Assembly: GCF_002343915.1 (NCBI RefSeq) | Contig: NZ_NETK01000001.1 | Span: forward strand, 6,090,001 to 6,154,000 | Length of the DNA stretch: 64,000 nt | DNA from: Nannocystis exedens | GTDB taxonomy: Bacteria; Myxococcota_A; Polyangia; Nannocystales; Nannocystaceae | Direction of reading: 5' to 3' | Position numbers and translations under genes: made by a program | Shown here: positions 9,085 to 17,322 of the stretch, piece by piece | Layout: every line of letters starts with the position of its first letter | Position numbering within the stretch: the first letter of the stretch is position 1 | The notes under the pieces: generated by a model | The model's input: the letters and a program-made list of their open reading frames with translations, nothing else | What the model was told of the DNA's origin: nothing | The model's database searches: none

Positions 9085-10273
9085 GGCGGAAGACGACGAC
9101 GGAGATCATGAGGTTGCCGTGGTGGCTGCGGCGATTGACGAAGCAGCCCTGCTCGCCGAAGGTGAAGGTGCCGAGGAACGGCCGGCCGCCGAGCTCGCGC
9201 GCGAGCTCGACGGCGACGTCGCCGATCTCGCGCTGGATGGTGAGCATGCAGCCGGCGCAGTAGACGACCAATGCGCCGGCGAGCTCGCGGGCGTCGAGGT
9301 TGCCGGCCCGCATGGCCGCGCGCGCGACCCGGCCGGCGCGCGAGACCAGGCTCTCGCGCGTGCCGACCATCTGGATCAGCCGCTCACCCGCCTCGATCTC
9401 GGTGAACAGGGTGAGCGCGCCCTCCGGCGTGACCGAGTCGGGGTGCGACAGGCGGTGGAACGGCAGGCCGCCGTACTCGCCGGCGACGCGGCCGAGCGGG
9501 TGCAAGGTGGTGCGGCGCAGGACGTTGCCGCCGCGGCCGCGCACGTCGCCGAGCACGCCGCCGGTCCACGCGTCGTAGACCTCGGCGGCGGGGCGGCCGT
9601 CGATCTCGTACAGGGTGCGGCCGGCGGCCCGGGTGGCCACGCCGCTGTGTTCGCTCGGCGAGTAGCCGCTGTGAAAGGCGAGGTGGATCGAGCCGGAGGG
9701 GTACATGGCGGTGACGACGACGGCGCGGCGCAGGGCCTCGCCGTTGGCGATCTCCTGCCATCGGCCGGCGACCTCATTGTCGGCCGCGGAGCCGCCGGCG
9801 ATCGGGACGTCGGGGCCGAGGACGTCCTGGATGCCGGCGATCACGGCCTCCTCGAAGCCGGGGTCGGCGGCCAGCCACACCAGCGCGGGCGGCTCGCCGT
9901 CGCGGCCGGCGGCGGCGATCGCCGCGCCGACGACGGCCCGCCCGGCGCCGCGCGGGTCGTCGCCGATCGCGCGGGCGGCGACGCCGTAGTCGCCCCCGGG
10001 GTCGCGGATGCCGAGCAGGCCGAGCGCGAGGCCGGCCTCGCCGACGAAGCCGGCCTCGCTCATGACGCCCTGACAGGTGGTGGCGCCGTGCATCGGCACG
10101 TCGCCGGCGCGCTCGCGCAGGGCGGCGACGAGGGCCGGGAGGTCGTGGCCGACGGTGGGGAACACGACCAGCAGGTCCGGCGGGCCGCCGAGGCGGGCCA
10201 GCAGGGCCTCGTACGCTTCGCCGGCGGCGCGGCGCGAGTCGGCCGTGGAGGTCGTGCTGGTCGCAATCTCCAT
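9071..10273 (-). CDS. FIST-domain sensory protein
   Basis: 400 residues with FIST_N (about 35-215, including GATTCQGVMSEAGF and PIAGGSAADNEV) and FIST_C (about 225-385, including GSIHLAFHSGYSPS, GCMLTIQREIG and FLGTFTFGEQGCF). FIST proteins are predicted ligand-binding input modules that feed chemotaxis and histidine-kinase pathways, and this one overlaps a kinase gene. A -10-like TACAAT lies 8 nt upstream of the ATG, with no Shine-Dalgarno, so the mRNA may be leaderless. Confidence 0.9.
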   Translation of the reverse strand: MEIATSTTSTADSRRAAGEAYEALLARLGGPPDLLVVFPTVGHDLPALVAALRERAGDVPMHGATTCQGVMSEAGFVGEAGLALGLLGIRDPGGDYGVAARAIGDDPRGAGRAVVGAAIAAAGRDGEPPALVWLAADPGFEEAVIAGIQDVLGPDVPIAGGSAADNEVAGRWQEIANGEALRRAVVVTAMYPSGSIHLAFHSGYSPSEHSGVATRAAGRTLYEIDGRPAAEVYDAWTGGVLGDVRGRGGNVLRRTTLHPLGRVAGEYGGLPFHRLSHPDSVTPEGALTLFTEIEAGERLIQMVGTRESLVSRAGRVARAAMRAGNLDARELAGALVVYCAGCMLTIQREIGDVAVELARELGGRPFLGTFTFGEQGCFVNRRSHHGNLMISVVVFRHGER

Positions 10274-10281
10274 TCACGCCG

Positions 10282-10287
10282 ATTGTA
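10282..10287 (-). promoter_or_regulatory. -10-like TACAAT 8 nt from the FIST start
   Basis: On the minus strand TACAAT is followed by CGGCGTGA and then the ATG of the FIST gene. In a region this GC-rich the AT-rich hexamer stands out. Its distance implies transcription starting at or next to the ATG. No TTGACA-like -35 is visible at 17 nt. Confidence 0.45.
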
Positions 10288-10428
10288 GCGGCGACGAACT
10301 GGCCTCCGCACGCGCAGCCGGGGCCGATCGCGTGCGGACAGCCGTGTGAACGGCGGCGACTCGGTGCGGCCCCCTGTCGCCGTCCATACGGACCCCGACG
10401 ACGCGCGCACGGTCGCCCGCCTTCGGGG

Positions 10429-11619
10429 TCAGGGAGCCACGAGCAGGCCGTCGGCGAATTGCGGATGCGCGGGCACCTCGGTCAGGTGCGGCCCGCCGCC
10501 GAGGGTGAACGGGATCTCGAGGACAGGTCCGGGCGGGGCGCCCTCGTTGGAGTTGTCCTCGGTGAACTCGACCACCAGCTTGTAGGCCCCGGGCGCGGCC
10601 GGCTGGCCGAGGCGGTCCTTGAGGTCCCAGGAGAGGTCGGTGGTGCGGTGCGAGCCGCGGGTGGCCGAGGTCATGGCGTCGGCGTTGTCGCCGTCGGACA
10701 GCGAGCGCCAGCGGATCAGGTGCTGCTCGCGGACCTCGGCCCACACCGCGAGGGTGCGCACCAGGCCGCCGCTGCCCTCGATCCACGCCGCGCCGACGTG
10801 CTCGTCGGCGTACTCGCCGCCGTAGCTGCGCGTGCGCACCTGGGCGGTGAGGGTGTCGGCTGGCTCGTAGGACATGTCCCAAACGTCAAGCTGGAGGTCG
10901 AAGCCGAGGCCGGCGGCGCCGGCCTGGTAGCGGCGGACCTCGACGGCGACGACGTTGTCGCCGGCGAGCAGGCTGGCGTGCGGGGCGGCGACCCGGATGT
11001 AGCGCAGCGGCTCGTTGCCCTTGAGGTCGGACTGGGCCCGGGTGTCGGCCGCCAGCGGGTCGGGCGGGAGGTTGGAGCGCAGCAGCGGGGCGCCGTTGAG
11101 CCACACGGCCACGCCGTCGCCGCGGCGCAGGTAGGCGCGCAGGAGGACGTCGTCGGCGGCCGCGGGGACGGTGAAGGTGTGGCGCAGGCGCAGGCCGAGC
11201 GGGGCGGTGGCGACGTCGATCGGGGTGGCGTCGCCGGGGCCGTCGCCGAACGCCGCCTGTCCTTCGGACCAGGTGGAGTCGTCGAAGCCGGCGACCTTCC
11301 AGTCGCCGTCGACGGCGGCCTGGAGCGGCTGCCAGCGCCAGGTCGCCTTGGCGGGGATCAGGGCAGCGGGGATCGAGCCGCCGGTGTCGCTGTCGGTGGC
11401 GCCGCTCGGGTCGGCGGTGGTCGGCGGCGGCGGGAGGCCGGGGCCGCCGGAGGTCCGCGAGTCGTCGCCGCCGGTCGTGTAGGCGGTGGTCGAGCCGGTG
11501 GCCTCGCTGGCGCCGGCGGTGGTCGGCGGGTAGTCGAAGCGGGCGCCGCCTTCGGGCGCGCAGGCGAGGGCGAGGGCGAGGGCCGCGAGGCAGCGAGGAG
11601 GAACGAGGGTCAATGGCAT
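10429..11619 (-). CDS. DUF2271 lipoprotein
   Basis: 396 residues. A lipoprotein signal peptide ends in LALAC (Cys 20) and is followed by a Thr/Ser/Gly/Asp linker. A beta-sandwich domain of galactose-binding type follows (about 95-260, ATWRWQPLQAAVDGDWKVAGF onward). The C-terminal DUF2271 region (about 270-385) contains VRTLAVWAEVREQHLIRWRSL and PGAYKLVVEFTEDNSNEG. DUF2271 proteins occur in gene sets with DUF3570, DUF4266 and TlpA proteins linked to extracytoplasmic redox or flavinylation functions, and all three partners are nearby. The start at 11619 is set by GGAGG 6 nt upstream and by the signal peptide. It is the distal gene of the minus-strand cluster. Confidence 0.85.
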   Translation of the reverse strand: MPLTLVPPRCLAALALALACAPEGGARFDYPPTTAGASEATGSTTAYTTGGDDSRTSGGPGLPPPPTTADPSGATDSDTGGSIPAALIPAKATWRWQPLQAAVDGDWKVAGFDDSTWSEGQAAFGDGPGDATPIDVATAPLGLRLRHTFTVPAAADDVLLRAYLRRGDGVAVWLNGAPLLRSNLPPDPLAADTRAQSDLKGNEPLRYIRVAAPHASLLAGDNVVAVEVRRYQAGAAGLGFDLQLDVWDMSYEPADTLTAQVRTRSYGGEYADEHVGAAWIEGSGGLVRTLAVWAEVREQHLIRWRSLSDGDNADAMTSATRGSHRTTDLSWDLKDRLGQPAAPGAYKLVVEFTEDNSNEGAPPGPVLEIPFTLGGGPHLTEVPAHPQFADGLLVAP

Positions 11620-11785
11620 CCGCAACCTCCGCAGGCGAGAGCGAGGTCGGCGAGGCGGCGGCGCGGCATGACGAGCCGGTGCATCCGCGACCTCCACGGG
11701 CGAGGGCGAGGCGGCGGCGCCGCATGGGGCGCTTCCGTCGCATCCGCGACTGCAGGCGAGGCGAGGCCGCGAGGAGGAAGGAGCG
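11620..11785 (-). repeat. Degenerate tandem copies of the DUF4266 gene end
   Basis: The element GGAGGTTGCGGATGC encodes the C-terminal GGCGCN of the DUF4266 protein at about 11790. It recurs intact at the ribosome-binding site and start of the DUF2271 gene (about 11617-11631), and in decayed form near 11683 and 11740. Spacing is about 50-65 bp, and units are joined by GGCGAGGCGGCGGCG-type sequence. The gap thus looks like partial tandem duplications of a gene end, one of which now supplies the next gene's Shine-Dalgarno and ATG. Confidence 0.6.
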
Positions 11786-12655
11786 TCAATTGCATCCGCA
11801 ACCTCCGCCGCCGCCGCCGAGGCCGCCGGCCGAGCCCTCGCGGTAGTCGAGGGCGTGCTCGGGGCCGGCGGACAGGTCGCCGTCGCCGTTGAGCTGCATG
11901 TCGGGCTGGGCCAGGCGGCCGCGCTCGTACGGCTGGACGCGGGCGCAACCTGTCCCGAGAGACAGCACCCCGAGCAGGGCGGCGGCGCGGCGGCGCCTCC
12001 GGGTCAGCAGCAGCAGGGCCCACCACGGCGGGGCGCCTGCGGCCGCGTTGCAGCCGGTTTCGGCGGGCGGCGGGCCGACCGGGAACTCCCACGCGGCCGC
12101 GCCGTCGCCGGCGGGCGTACCGTCGTCGTCGGCCGCGACCGCGGCCATGTAGATCGCGCCGGGCAGGTGCTCGTCGGGGGCGGTCCACTGCACGCGCAGG
12201 CGGTGCGAGCCGCACACGTTGACGGCGACCGCCTGGCGCGGGTCGCCCTCGGGGAACTCGATCCACTCGGCCGCGCGCCCGCCGGGGCAGCGCTCGTCGT
12301 CCTGCAGCACGTCGGGCGGCGGCAGGCGCAGGGTGCCGAGCGGGGCCCCGCTCGGATCGGTCGCCTCGAGCACGATCCCGAACACGTCCTCGGGCCATGT
12401 CACTTCGAACATGTACGTCGCGCCAGGTTTGTAGGGGCCGCCCGGGCCGCCGCGGATCTCCGGGGTCGGGGTCGGGCCGCCGGTGTGGCAGACCGCGCAG
12501 GTGAAGCCGTCGCCCGGGCTGCCGCTGAAGATCCGCCCGCCCGCGCCGCCGTGGCGCGCGGGGTCGGCCGTGTACAGCGCGGGCGAGGAGTAGGCGGCCG
12601 CGACGGCGGGGGCGAGGGCGACGAGCGCGGCGAGCAGCGGGGCGGGGCGGATCAT
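11786..12655 (-). CDS. CxxCH/Reelin-like - MYXO-CTERM - DUF4266 chimera
   Basis: 289 residues. After a signal peptide, residues about 20-190 form a secreted domain with a single c-type heme motif (CAVCH) and the GSPGDGFTCAVCHTGG context seen in Reelin-like 'choice-of-anchor' domains. At about 205-222 comes a MYXO-CTERM-like tail (CNAAAGAPPWWALLLL then five Arg). No stop follows. Instead the frame continues into a DUF4266 lipoprotein-like unit with its own lipobox (LGTGC), the ERGRLAQPDMQ signature and the diagnostic C-terminal GGGGCGCN. DUF4266 is normally a separate small lipoprotein. The product could be cleaved at the sorting tail, start internally, or reflect a lost stop codon. Confidence 0.8.
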   Translation of the reverse strand: MIRPAPLLAALVALAPAVAAAYSSPALYTADPARHGGAGGRIFSGSPGDGFTCAVCHTGGPTPTPEIRGGPGGPYKPGATYMFEVTWPEDVFGIVLEATDPSGAPLGTLRLPPPDVLQDDERCPGGRAAEWIEFPEGDPRQAVAVNVCGSHRLRVQWTAPDEHLPGAIYMAAVAADDDGTPAGDGAAAWEFPVGPPPAETGCNAAAGAPPWWALLLLTRRRRRAAALLGVLSLGTGCARVQPYERGRLAQPDMQLNGDGDLSAGPEHALDYREGSAGGLGGGGGGCGCN

Positions 12656-12949
12656 CGGGTCACCTGCGGGCGGGCGCCGGCCTCGTGGAGCGGCCGAAGG
12701 AGCGAGGCGCGGAGAGCCCGCGGCCTCGGCCCAGGCGGTGCGGACGGCCAGGGCGGGAGGGTCGTGGACGGCGAGGGGTCACGGCGCGGGGGCCTCCGTG
12801 CGCTCGGCCCGGGCGGTGAGGACGGCCGGGGGCAGCGCGCAGAGGCGGGGCAGCGGCGCGGCCGGCGGCCATGGCGGGCGCGGAGCGCCGCTGTGTATGT
12901 TCGGACATGCTCGATCGAGCATGTCTCGCGGGCCATGAGTGAGGCGAGG
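12656..12949 (-). repeat. Spacer with partial copies of the upstream gene's 3' end
   Basis: Sequence near 12776-12835 repeats the 3' end of the membrane-cytochrome gene (GGTCACGGCGCGGGGGCCTC and what follows, compare 12949 onward). A shorter, more decayed copy lies near 12718-12752. No credible gene is present. The spacer also contains the 22-bp palindrome listed separately. Confidence 0.55.
12904..12925. repeat. 22-bp perfect palindrome GACATGCTCGA|TCGAGCATGTC
   Basis: The two 11-base halves are exact reverse complements with no loop. It sits about 25 bp past the stop of the membrane-cytochrome gene and belongs to the dispersed ACATG family. It could be a terminator hairpin or a binding site for a dimeric protein. 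Confidence 0.6.
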
Positions 12950-13873
12950 TCACGGCGCGGGGGCCTCCGTGTCCTCGGCCCAGGCGGTGAGGACGGCCAG
13001 GCCGGGGGCGTCCGGGTCCTCGTAGACGTTGCGGCCGTGCTCGTCGCGGCCCTCGTGGGCGGCGCGCGGGCCCGGCTTGTGCAGCAGCGGCGGCGGCTCG
13101 TCGCCCTCGGCGAGCAGCCAGGCGCGGGCGCGGTCGTAGGCGAGGTCGACCTCGGCGCGGGTCGGGGCGTCGAGCGGCGACTCCGGCTCGCCGAGGCGGG
13201 TGCGGCCGGGGCCGGGGACGAACAGCGGGCGGCGCGGGTCGCCGTGGCAGGCCGGGAAGCTGCAGTCGCGCAGCAGCACCGGATAGACCTCGGCGCCGAA
13301 GCGGGCGCGGTCGGGCGCGGGCACCACCCGCACCGGGTCGTCGCAGCCGGGCAGCAGCAGCAGGGCGGCGGCGACGGCGGCGCGCGGGCGGCCGACGAGG
13401 GCGAGCAGACCTGTCACGAGGGGCATGTACAAGAGGGCAGGTCGGCCGAGGAACGCGTAGCCGGCGGCCGCCAGCAGCGTGCCGGCGAGGAAGCCCCCGG
13501 TCTCGCGGGCGAACACGCGGGCGGTCGCGGCCCCGCCGGCGACCGCGGCGGCGAAGTAGGTGCCGGAGGCGAGGCCGGCAGCGGCGACCGCCGGGGCGAA
13601 CCACCACGGGCTGGCGGCGGCGAAGTCGACGCGGCCGAGCGACACGGCGGCGGCGGCGTAGGCGAACAGCCCGAGCCCGAGCGCGCGGGGCAGGTCGCGG
13701 GCCGGCGCGCGCGACCACAAGCCGAGCGCCGAGCCGGCCAGCCAGGCGGTCAACACCAGCGCGTAGGTCGTGTGCGCGGCCGACAGCGCGCGCGACAGGG
13801 TGAGCAGCAGCCCGGCCTGCAGCAGCCCGAGGTGGACGCCGACGAGGGTGGCGGAGGGCAGGGCGCGGGGCAT
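12950..13873 (-). CDS. Membrane domain - cytochrome-c-like chimera
   Basis: 307 residues. Residues 1-165 are hydrophobic with about six helices, resembling the membrane half of spermidine-synthase-like proteins. Then comes AAALLLLPGCDDP, which looks like an internal lipoprotein signal with lipobox Cys at about 175. After it, DCSFPACHGD carries a single CxxCH heme c motif of the type common in planctomycete and myxobacterial cytochromes. The ATG at 13873 fits the first helix. As with the DUF4266 chimera next door, two normally separate exported units share one frame with no stop between them. A role in extracytoplasmic electron transfer is inferred. Confidence 0.75.
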   Translation of the reverse strand: MPRALPSATLVGVHLGLLQAGLLLTLSRALSAAHTTYALVLTAWLAGSALGLWSRAPARDLPRALGLGLFAYAAAAVSLGRVDFAAASPWWFAPAVAAAGLASGTYFAAAVAGGAATARVFARETGGFLAGTLLAAAGYAFLGRPALLYMPLVTGLLALVGRPRAAVAAALLLLPGCDDPVRVVPAPDRARFGAEVYPVLLRDCSFPACHGDPRRPLFVPGPGRTRLGEPESPLDAPTRAEVDLAYDRARAWLLAEGDEPPPLLHKPGPRAAHEGRDEHGRNVYEDPDAPGLAVLTAWAEDTEAPAP

Positions 13874-13920
13874 GGGGGTCACGAGAGCGACGGAGGCGGC
13901 GGGAGGGCGAAGGTCAGGGC

Positions 13921-14160
13921 GAGGGCGCGCCGAGCCGCGACCGAGGTCGCGGCGAGAGCAGGCGTGGCGGCGGCGCGGGGCCTGGTGGGAGCGAGGGAGG
14001 TTGCGAGGGCGCGCCGAGCCGCGACCGAGGTCGCGGCGAGAGCAGGCGTGGCGGCGGCGCGGGGCCTGGCGGGAGCGAGGGAGGTTGCGAGCGCGCGCCG
14101 AGCCGCGACGGCGGTCGCGGCGAGAGCAGGCGTGGCGGCGGCGCGGGGCATGGTGGTCGT
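13921..14160 (-). repeat. Three tandem 84-bp repeats (28 codons)
   Basis: Copies begin at 13921, 14005 and 14089 with a period of exactly 84 bp; the last is shortened. Copies 1 and 2 are nearly identical and copy 3 has a few changes. Read on the minus strand they encode a 28-residue Ala-rich unit starting PRAAATPALAAT. The boundary sequence GGCGCGGGGCATGG matches the start-codon region of the membrane-cytochrome gene. A 90-codon frame starting at 14151 runs through the repeats, but I see it as expanded spacer, not a gene. Confidence 0.8.
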
Positions 14161-14172
14161 CCGATGGATGGA

Positions 14173-15662
14173 TTATAGATACCGCTCGCGCAGGCGTTCG
14201 GCGCCGCGGCGGAGCACGAGGTCGAGGTCGTCGAGGGTCAGGGGGACGGCGCCGGCGATCCGCGCGTCGAGCTCGGGGCCGCCGAGGACGTCGAGGCGGC
14301 GCTCGCCGGCGACGGCGGCGGCCTGCACATCGGCGGGCGTGAACGGCAGGTCGTCGCCGGCGTAGGCGAAGGCGCGTTCGGCGGTCTCGCTGTCGGCGAC
14401 CATCACCTCGAAAAATTCGGCGCGCAGCGACGCGACCAGGCGGGCCGGCGTGCGGGTCGCCGCGCCGAGCGGGCCGCTGAGCTGGATCGCCAATACCCCG
14501 CCGGGATTCAGGCGGGCGCGGCACAACGCATAGAACTCGCGGGTATGTAGATAGGCCTCGCCGAGGGTCAGCGGCGACGGCACGTCGACGGCGATCAGGT
14601 CGAAGCGGCGCTCGGTGGCGGCGAGGTATTGTTTGCCGTCGGCCAGCACCAATCGCCAATTGGCGAGGCGGGCCAGCGGCTCGCCGGGGGTGAAGAACCG
14701 GGCGCCGGCGTCGACCACGGCCGCGTCGATCTCCACCGTCGTCAAATGCTCGGACAGGCGCGACAGCTCGGGCACCATCGACAGCGTGCCGTTGCCGACC
14801 AGCAGCGCGCGCTTCGGCCGGACCAGCGTCGCCGGGGCGCGCGCGAGGTAGTGATTGAGGGCCCCGAGGTCGCGGTCGTCGAGGTCGCGCAGACCGTCGA
14901 GGTAGAGCATGCGGCCGCGGCCCGGGGCGGTCACGACCTCGACCCGCTGGTACGGCGAATCGACCGACCACAGCACCTCGGCGCCGGGGAGGCGGTGCTT
15001 GTGGCGGTACACCAGATCGGCGCCGAGCTTCGACATGGGCGCATGGGTGGCGCAGGCGAGGGCGGCGGCGACGGTGCAGGCGAAGGTGACGGCGCGGCGG
15101 TCGAGGGCGACGTGGACGAGGGCGACGAGGGCGGCGGCGAGGACGGCGAAGCGCAGGCCGGGGCGCCGCCCAGGGCGAGGGCGGCGGCGCTGCCGAGGCC
15201 GAAGCCGACGAGCTCGGCGGTGTAGCCGCGGCGCAGCGCAGCCAGGCGGTCGTCGGGCCGTTCGTGGCGGTCGAGCAGGGCCGGGACGACGGCGGTGAAC
15301 GGGGCGGCGGCGGCGAATGTCAGCAGGGCGAGGACGATCAGCAGCTCGGGGCCGGAGTCGCCGCGCAGCAGGCACAGGCCGGCGACGAGAAATCGCGGCA
15401 GGGCCGGCGACAGCAACAGCAGGGCGCCGCAGGCGAGCAGCAGGCGGGCGAGGGCGCGGGGCGAGAGGCGGGCGCCGAGCCGATAGCCGAGCGAGGCGGC
15501 CGCGAGCGCGGCGGCCGAGACGAACAACAGCACCACCTCCTCGCCGTAGAGCAGGCTGACCAGCTCACGCACGACGAGCTGCTGGCTGGCGCCGAAGCAC
15601 AGCCCGGCCAGCAGCAGCGTCGCCGCCTCGCGCGCGGCCGAGGGTGAGCGGCCGGCGGTCAC
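14173..15662 (-). pseudogene. Spermidine-synthase-like membrane methyltransferase, frameshifted
   Basis: Two frames join into one protein of about 496 residues. The N-terminal half has several membrane helices (LLLAGLCFGASQQLVVREL, LLIVLALLTFAAAAPFTAVV). The C-terminal half is a SpeE-like Rossmann domain (YQRVEVV, LYLDGLRDLDDRD, ALLVGNGTLSMVPE, VEIDAAVVDAGARFF, FDLIAVDVPSPL). The switch lies at the G run 15160-15163; one extra base there restores the frame, giving GAPGLRFAVLAA. The N-terminal GTG at 15662 overlaps the stop of the upstream lipoprotein (GTGA). Flanking codon use is intact, so either a very recent mutation or a sequencing error in a homopolymer is possible. Confidence 0.75.
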
Positions 15663-16093
15663 AGCGGGGCAGGCAACGTGGTCGTGTCGACGTCCTTGTC
15701 CTTGTCCTTGTCCTTGTCCTTGTCGTCGTCCTTGTCCTTGTCCTTGTCGGTGTCGCCGGTGGTGATCTCCGGCGGCAGGTCGAGCTTCGGCGCGCCGGTC
15801 GGGTCGGGCGGCGCGGTCGTCGAGGTCGACGTCGAGGTGGAGGTCGACGTCGAGGTCGACGTCGTCGGTGCGTCCGTCGTCGCGCTGTCGCTGGCCGAGG
15901 CGCCGCTCGTCGACGTGCTCGTCGCTCCGGGCACCACGTTGCCGCTGCCGCTGTCGCTCTCGCTCTCGCTGCCCATCCACGGCGGCACGGCCGTCGTGAA
16001 GTTGTTGGTTTCGCTGTCGCCGGTGTTCCCGAGCCCGCCGCATGCGGCGAGTCCGAGGAGCAGGACGAGCGTGGGACGTGCCTTATCGGCCAT
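15659..16093 (-). CDS. Ser/Thr-rich lipoprotein with (Asp-Lys)n repeats
   Basis: 144 residues. The signal peptide ends in LAAC (Cys 18). The rest is low-complexity: Ser/Asp, Ser/Thr (STSTSTSTSTST) and a DKDKDKDDDKDKDKDKDKD tract encoded by a GACAAG hexanucleotide repeat. No folded domain is apparent, so it is probably a surface spacer or ion-binding tail. First gene of the minus-strand redox cluster and divergent from DUF3570. Hexanucleotide slippage would change length in steps of two residues. Confidence 0.8.
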   Translation of the reverse strand: MADKARPTLVLLLGLAACGGLGNTGDSETNNFTTAVPPWMGSESESDSGSGNVVPGATSTSTSGASASDSATTDAPTTSTSTSTSTSTSTSTTAPPDPTGAPKLDLPPEITTGDTDKDKDKDDDKDKDKDKDKDVDTTTLPAPL

Positions 16094-16110
16094 GTCTTAA
16101 AACTCCAGAG

Positions 16111-16139
16111 TTGACGGCAAACGCCGCGCCGGATAGTCT
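16111..16139 (+). promoter_or_regulatory. Sigma70-type promoter for DUF3570-TlpA
   Basis: TTGACG (16111-16116) and TAGTCT (16134-16139) are separated by 17 nt on the plus strand, in an AT-richer divergent region. Transcription would begin near 16146, about 64 nt before the DUF3570 ATG. Confidence 0.4.
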
Positions 16140-16209
16140 CCGATCTGAAAATGGATTTCAAAATTAAATTCGGGGTATCGCGCGATTTACGCGCGTCGAT
16201 TCGCCGGCG

Positions 16210-17298
16210 ATGAGGTGGATCCCCCTGAGCGTGGCTCTGGTCCTCGCGGCCGAGCCGGCCCCGATCGGCGGGCAACTCCGCGGCGGCATCTACGTGCGCA
16301 GCGACAGCGACCGGACGACCGTGATCTCGCCGCGGGCGCACGTGCGGCAGCAGCTCGGCAGCCCGCAGACGCAGCTCGACATCAGCTACAGCCTCGACGC
16401 GTGGACCAGCGCGTCGGTGGACATTCGTACGGCGGCCACGCCGATGGTCCGCGAGAACCGTCACGAGGGGGTCGTGGGGGTGGAGCGCGAGCGCGGCAAC
16501 ACGGCGTGGGCGGCCTCGTATCGCTTCTCCCACGAGCCCGACTACCTGGCCAACAGCGCGACGCTCGGCGGCAAGGTCGACCTGGCGCAGCGGACGATCA
16601 CGCTCGCCGGCCGCCTGTTCGGCGCGCTCGACCGCGTCGGCCGGGCGGGCGACCCGACCTTCCGCGAGCCGCTGCGGGCCGGCGGGGCGCTGGTCAGCGC
16701 GACCTTCGTGTTGACGAAGACGACGCTGCTGCAATTCGCCTACGAGCTGCGCGGGGCGCTCGGCTACATGGCCAGCCCGTACCGCTTCGTCGCCGTCGGC
16801 AGCGGCGACGGGCTGTGCGACGAGACGGCGGAGTTCTGCCTGCCCGAGGTGCACCCGCGCCGGCGCAACCGCCACGCGTGGGTGCTGCGCGGCCGCCAGG
16901 CGCTGCACCGCAAGGTCTCGCTCGGCGCGACCTACCGCTTCTACTACGACTCGTGGCAGCTGCGCTCGCACACGGCGTCGGTCGACCTGGCGGTGATGCC
17001 GGCCCGCGGCGCGACCCTGGCGCTCGAGTACCGCCATTACGCGCAGTCGTCGACGTTCTTCTACCGCGCCCGCTACATGTCCCCAGGGCCAGGTGGTTAC
17101 TTCACCCGCGACCGCGAGCTGTCGTCGCTCGGCAGCCAGCGGCTCGCGCTGCACGGCACGTACACCAGGCCGTTGAAGCGCGGCGCGATCGAGGTCGGCG
17201 CGCTGGTCGCCGGCACGCGGATCGGCTACGACGACTTCGTCGGGCTGTCGCGGGTGTTCGCCCTCGAGCTGTCGGCCATGCTCGGCGGGCGCTACTGA
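16210..17298 (+). CDS. DUF3570 outer-membrane beta-barrel protein
   Basis: 362 residues with a short signal peptide (residues 1-15) and then alternating amphipathic strands typical of a barrel, ending in an aromatic residue (GGRY). Recognisable DUF3570 features include SYSLDAWTSASVDI, EGVVGVERERGNTAWAASYRFSHEPDY, YRFYYDSWQLRSHTASV and YARYMSP-like strands near the C-terminus. DUF3570 proteins co-occur with DUF4266 lipoproteins and TlpA thioredoxins and are thought to form an outer-membrane redox module. It is followed after 24 bp by the TlpA gene and divergent from the lipoprotein/DUF4266/DUF2271 cluster. Confidence 0.88.
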   Translation: MRWIPLSVALVLAAEPAPIGGQLRGGIYVRSDSDRTTVISPRAHVRQQLGSPQTQLDISYSLDAWTSASVDIRTAATPMVRENRHEGVVGVERERGNTAWAASYRFSHEPDYLANSATLGGKVDLAQRTITLAGRLFGALDRVGRAGDPTFREPLRAGGALVSATFVLTKTTLLQFAYELRGALGYMASPYRFVAVGSGDGLCDETAEFCLPEVHPRRRNRHAWVLRGRQALHRKVSLGATYRFYYDSWQLRSHTASVDLAVMPARGATLALEYRHYAQSSTFFYRARYMSPGPGGYFTRDRELSSLGSQRLALHGTYTRPLKRGAIEVGALVAGTRIGYDDFVGLSRVFALELSAMLGGRY

Positions 17299-17322
17299 CA
17301 CGGCCGTCCCCGGAGCCCACGC

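Noticed and set aside
13879..14151. 90-codon frame through the 84-bp repeats
   Set aside because: Exists only because the repeat length is a multiple of three; no start signal and the content is purely Ala-rich repeat.
15680..15750. Repeated CTTGTC tract as a possible CRISPR or regulatory repeat
   Set aside because: It encodes the Asp-Lys run of a lipoprotein; the period is 6 bp with no spacers.
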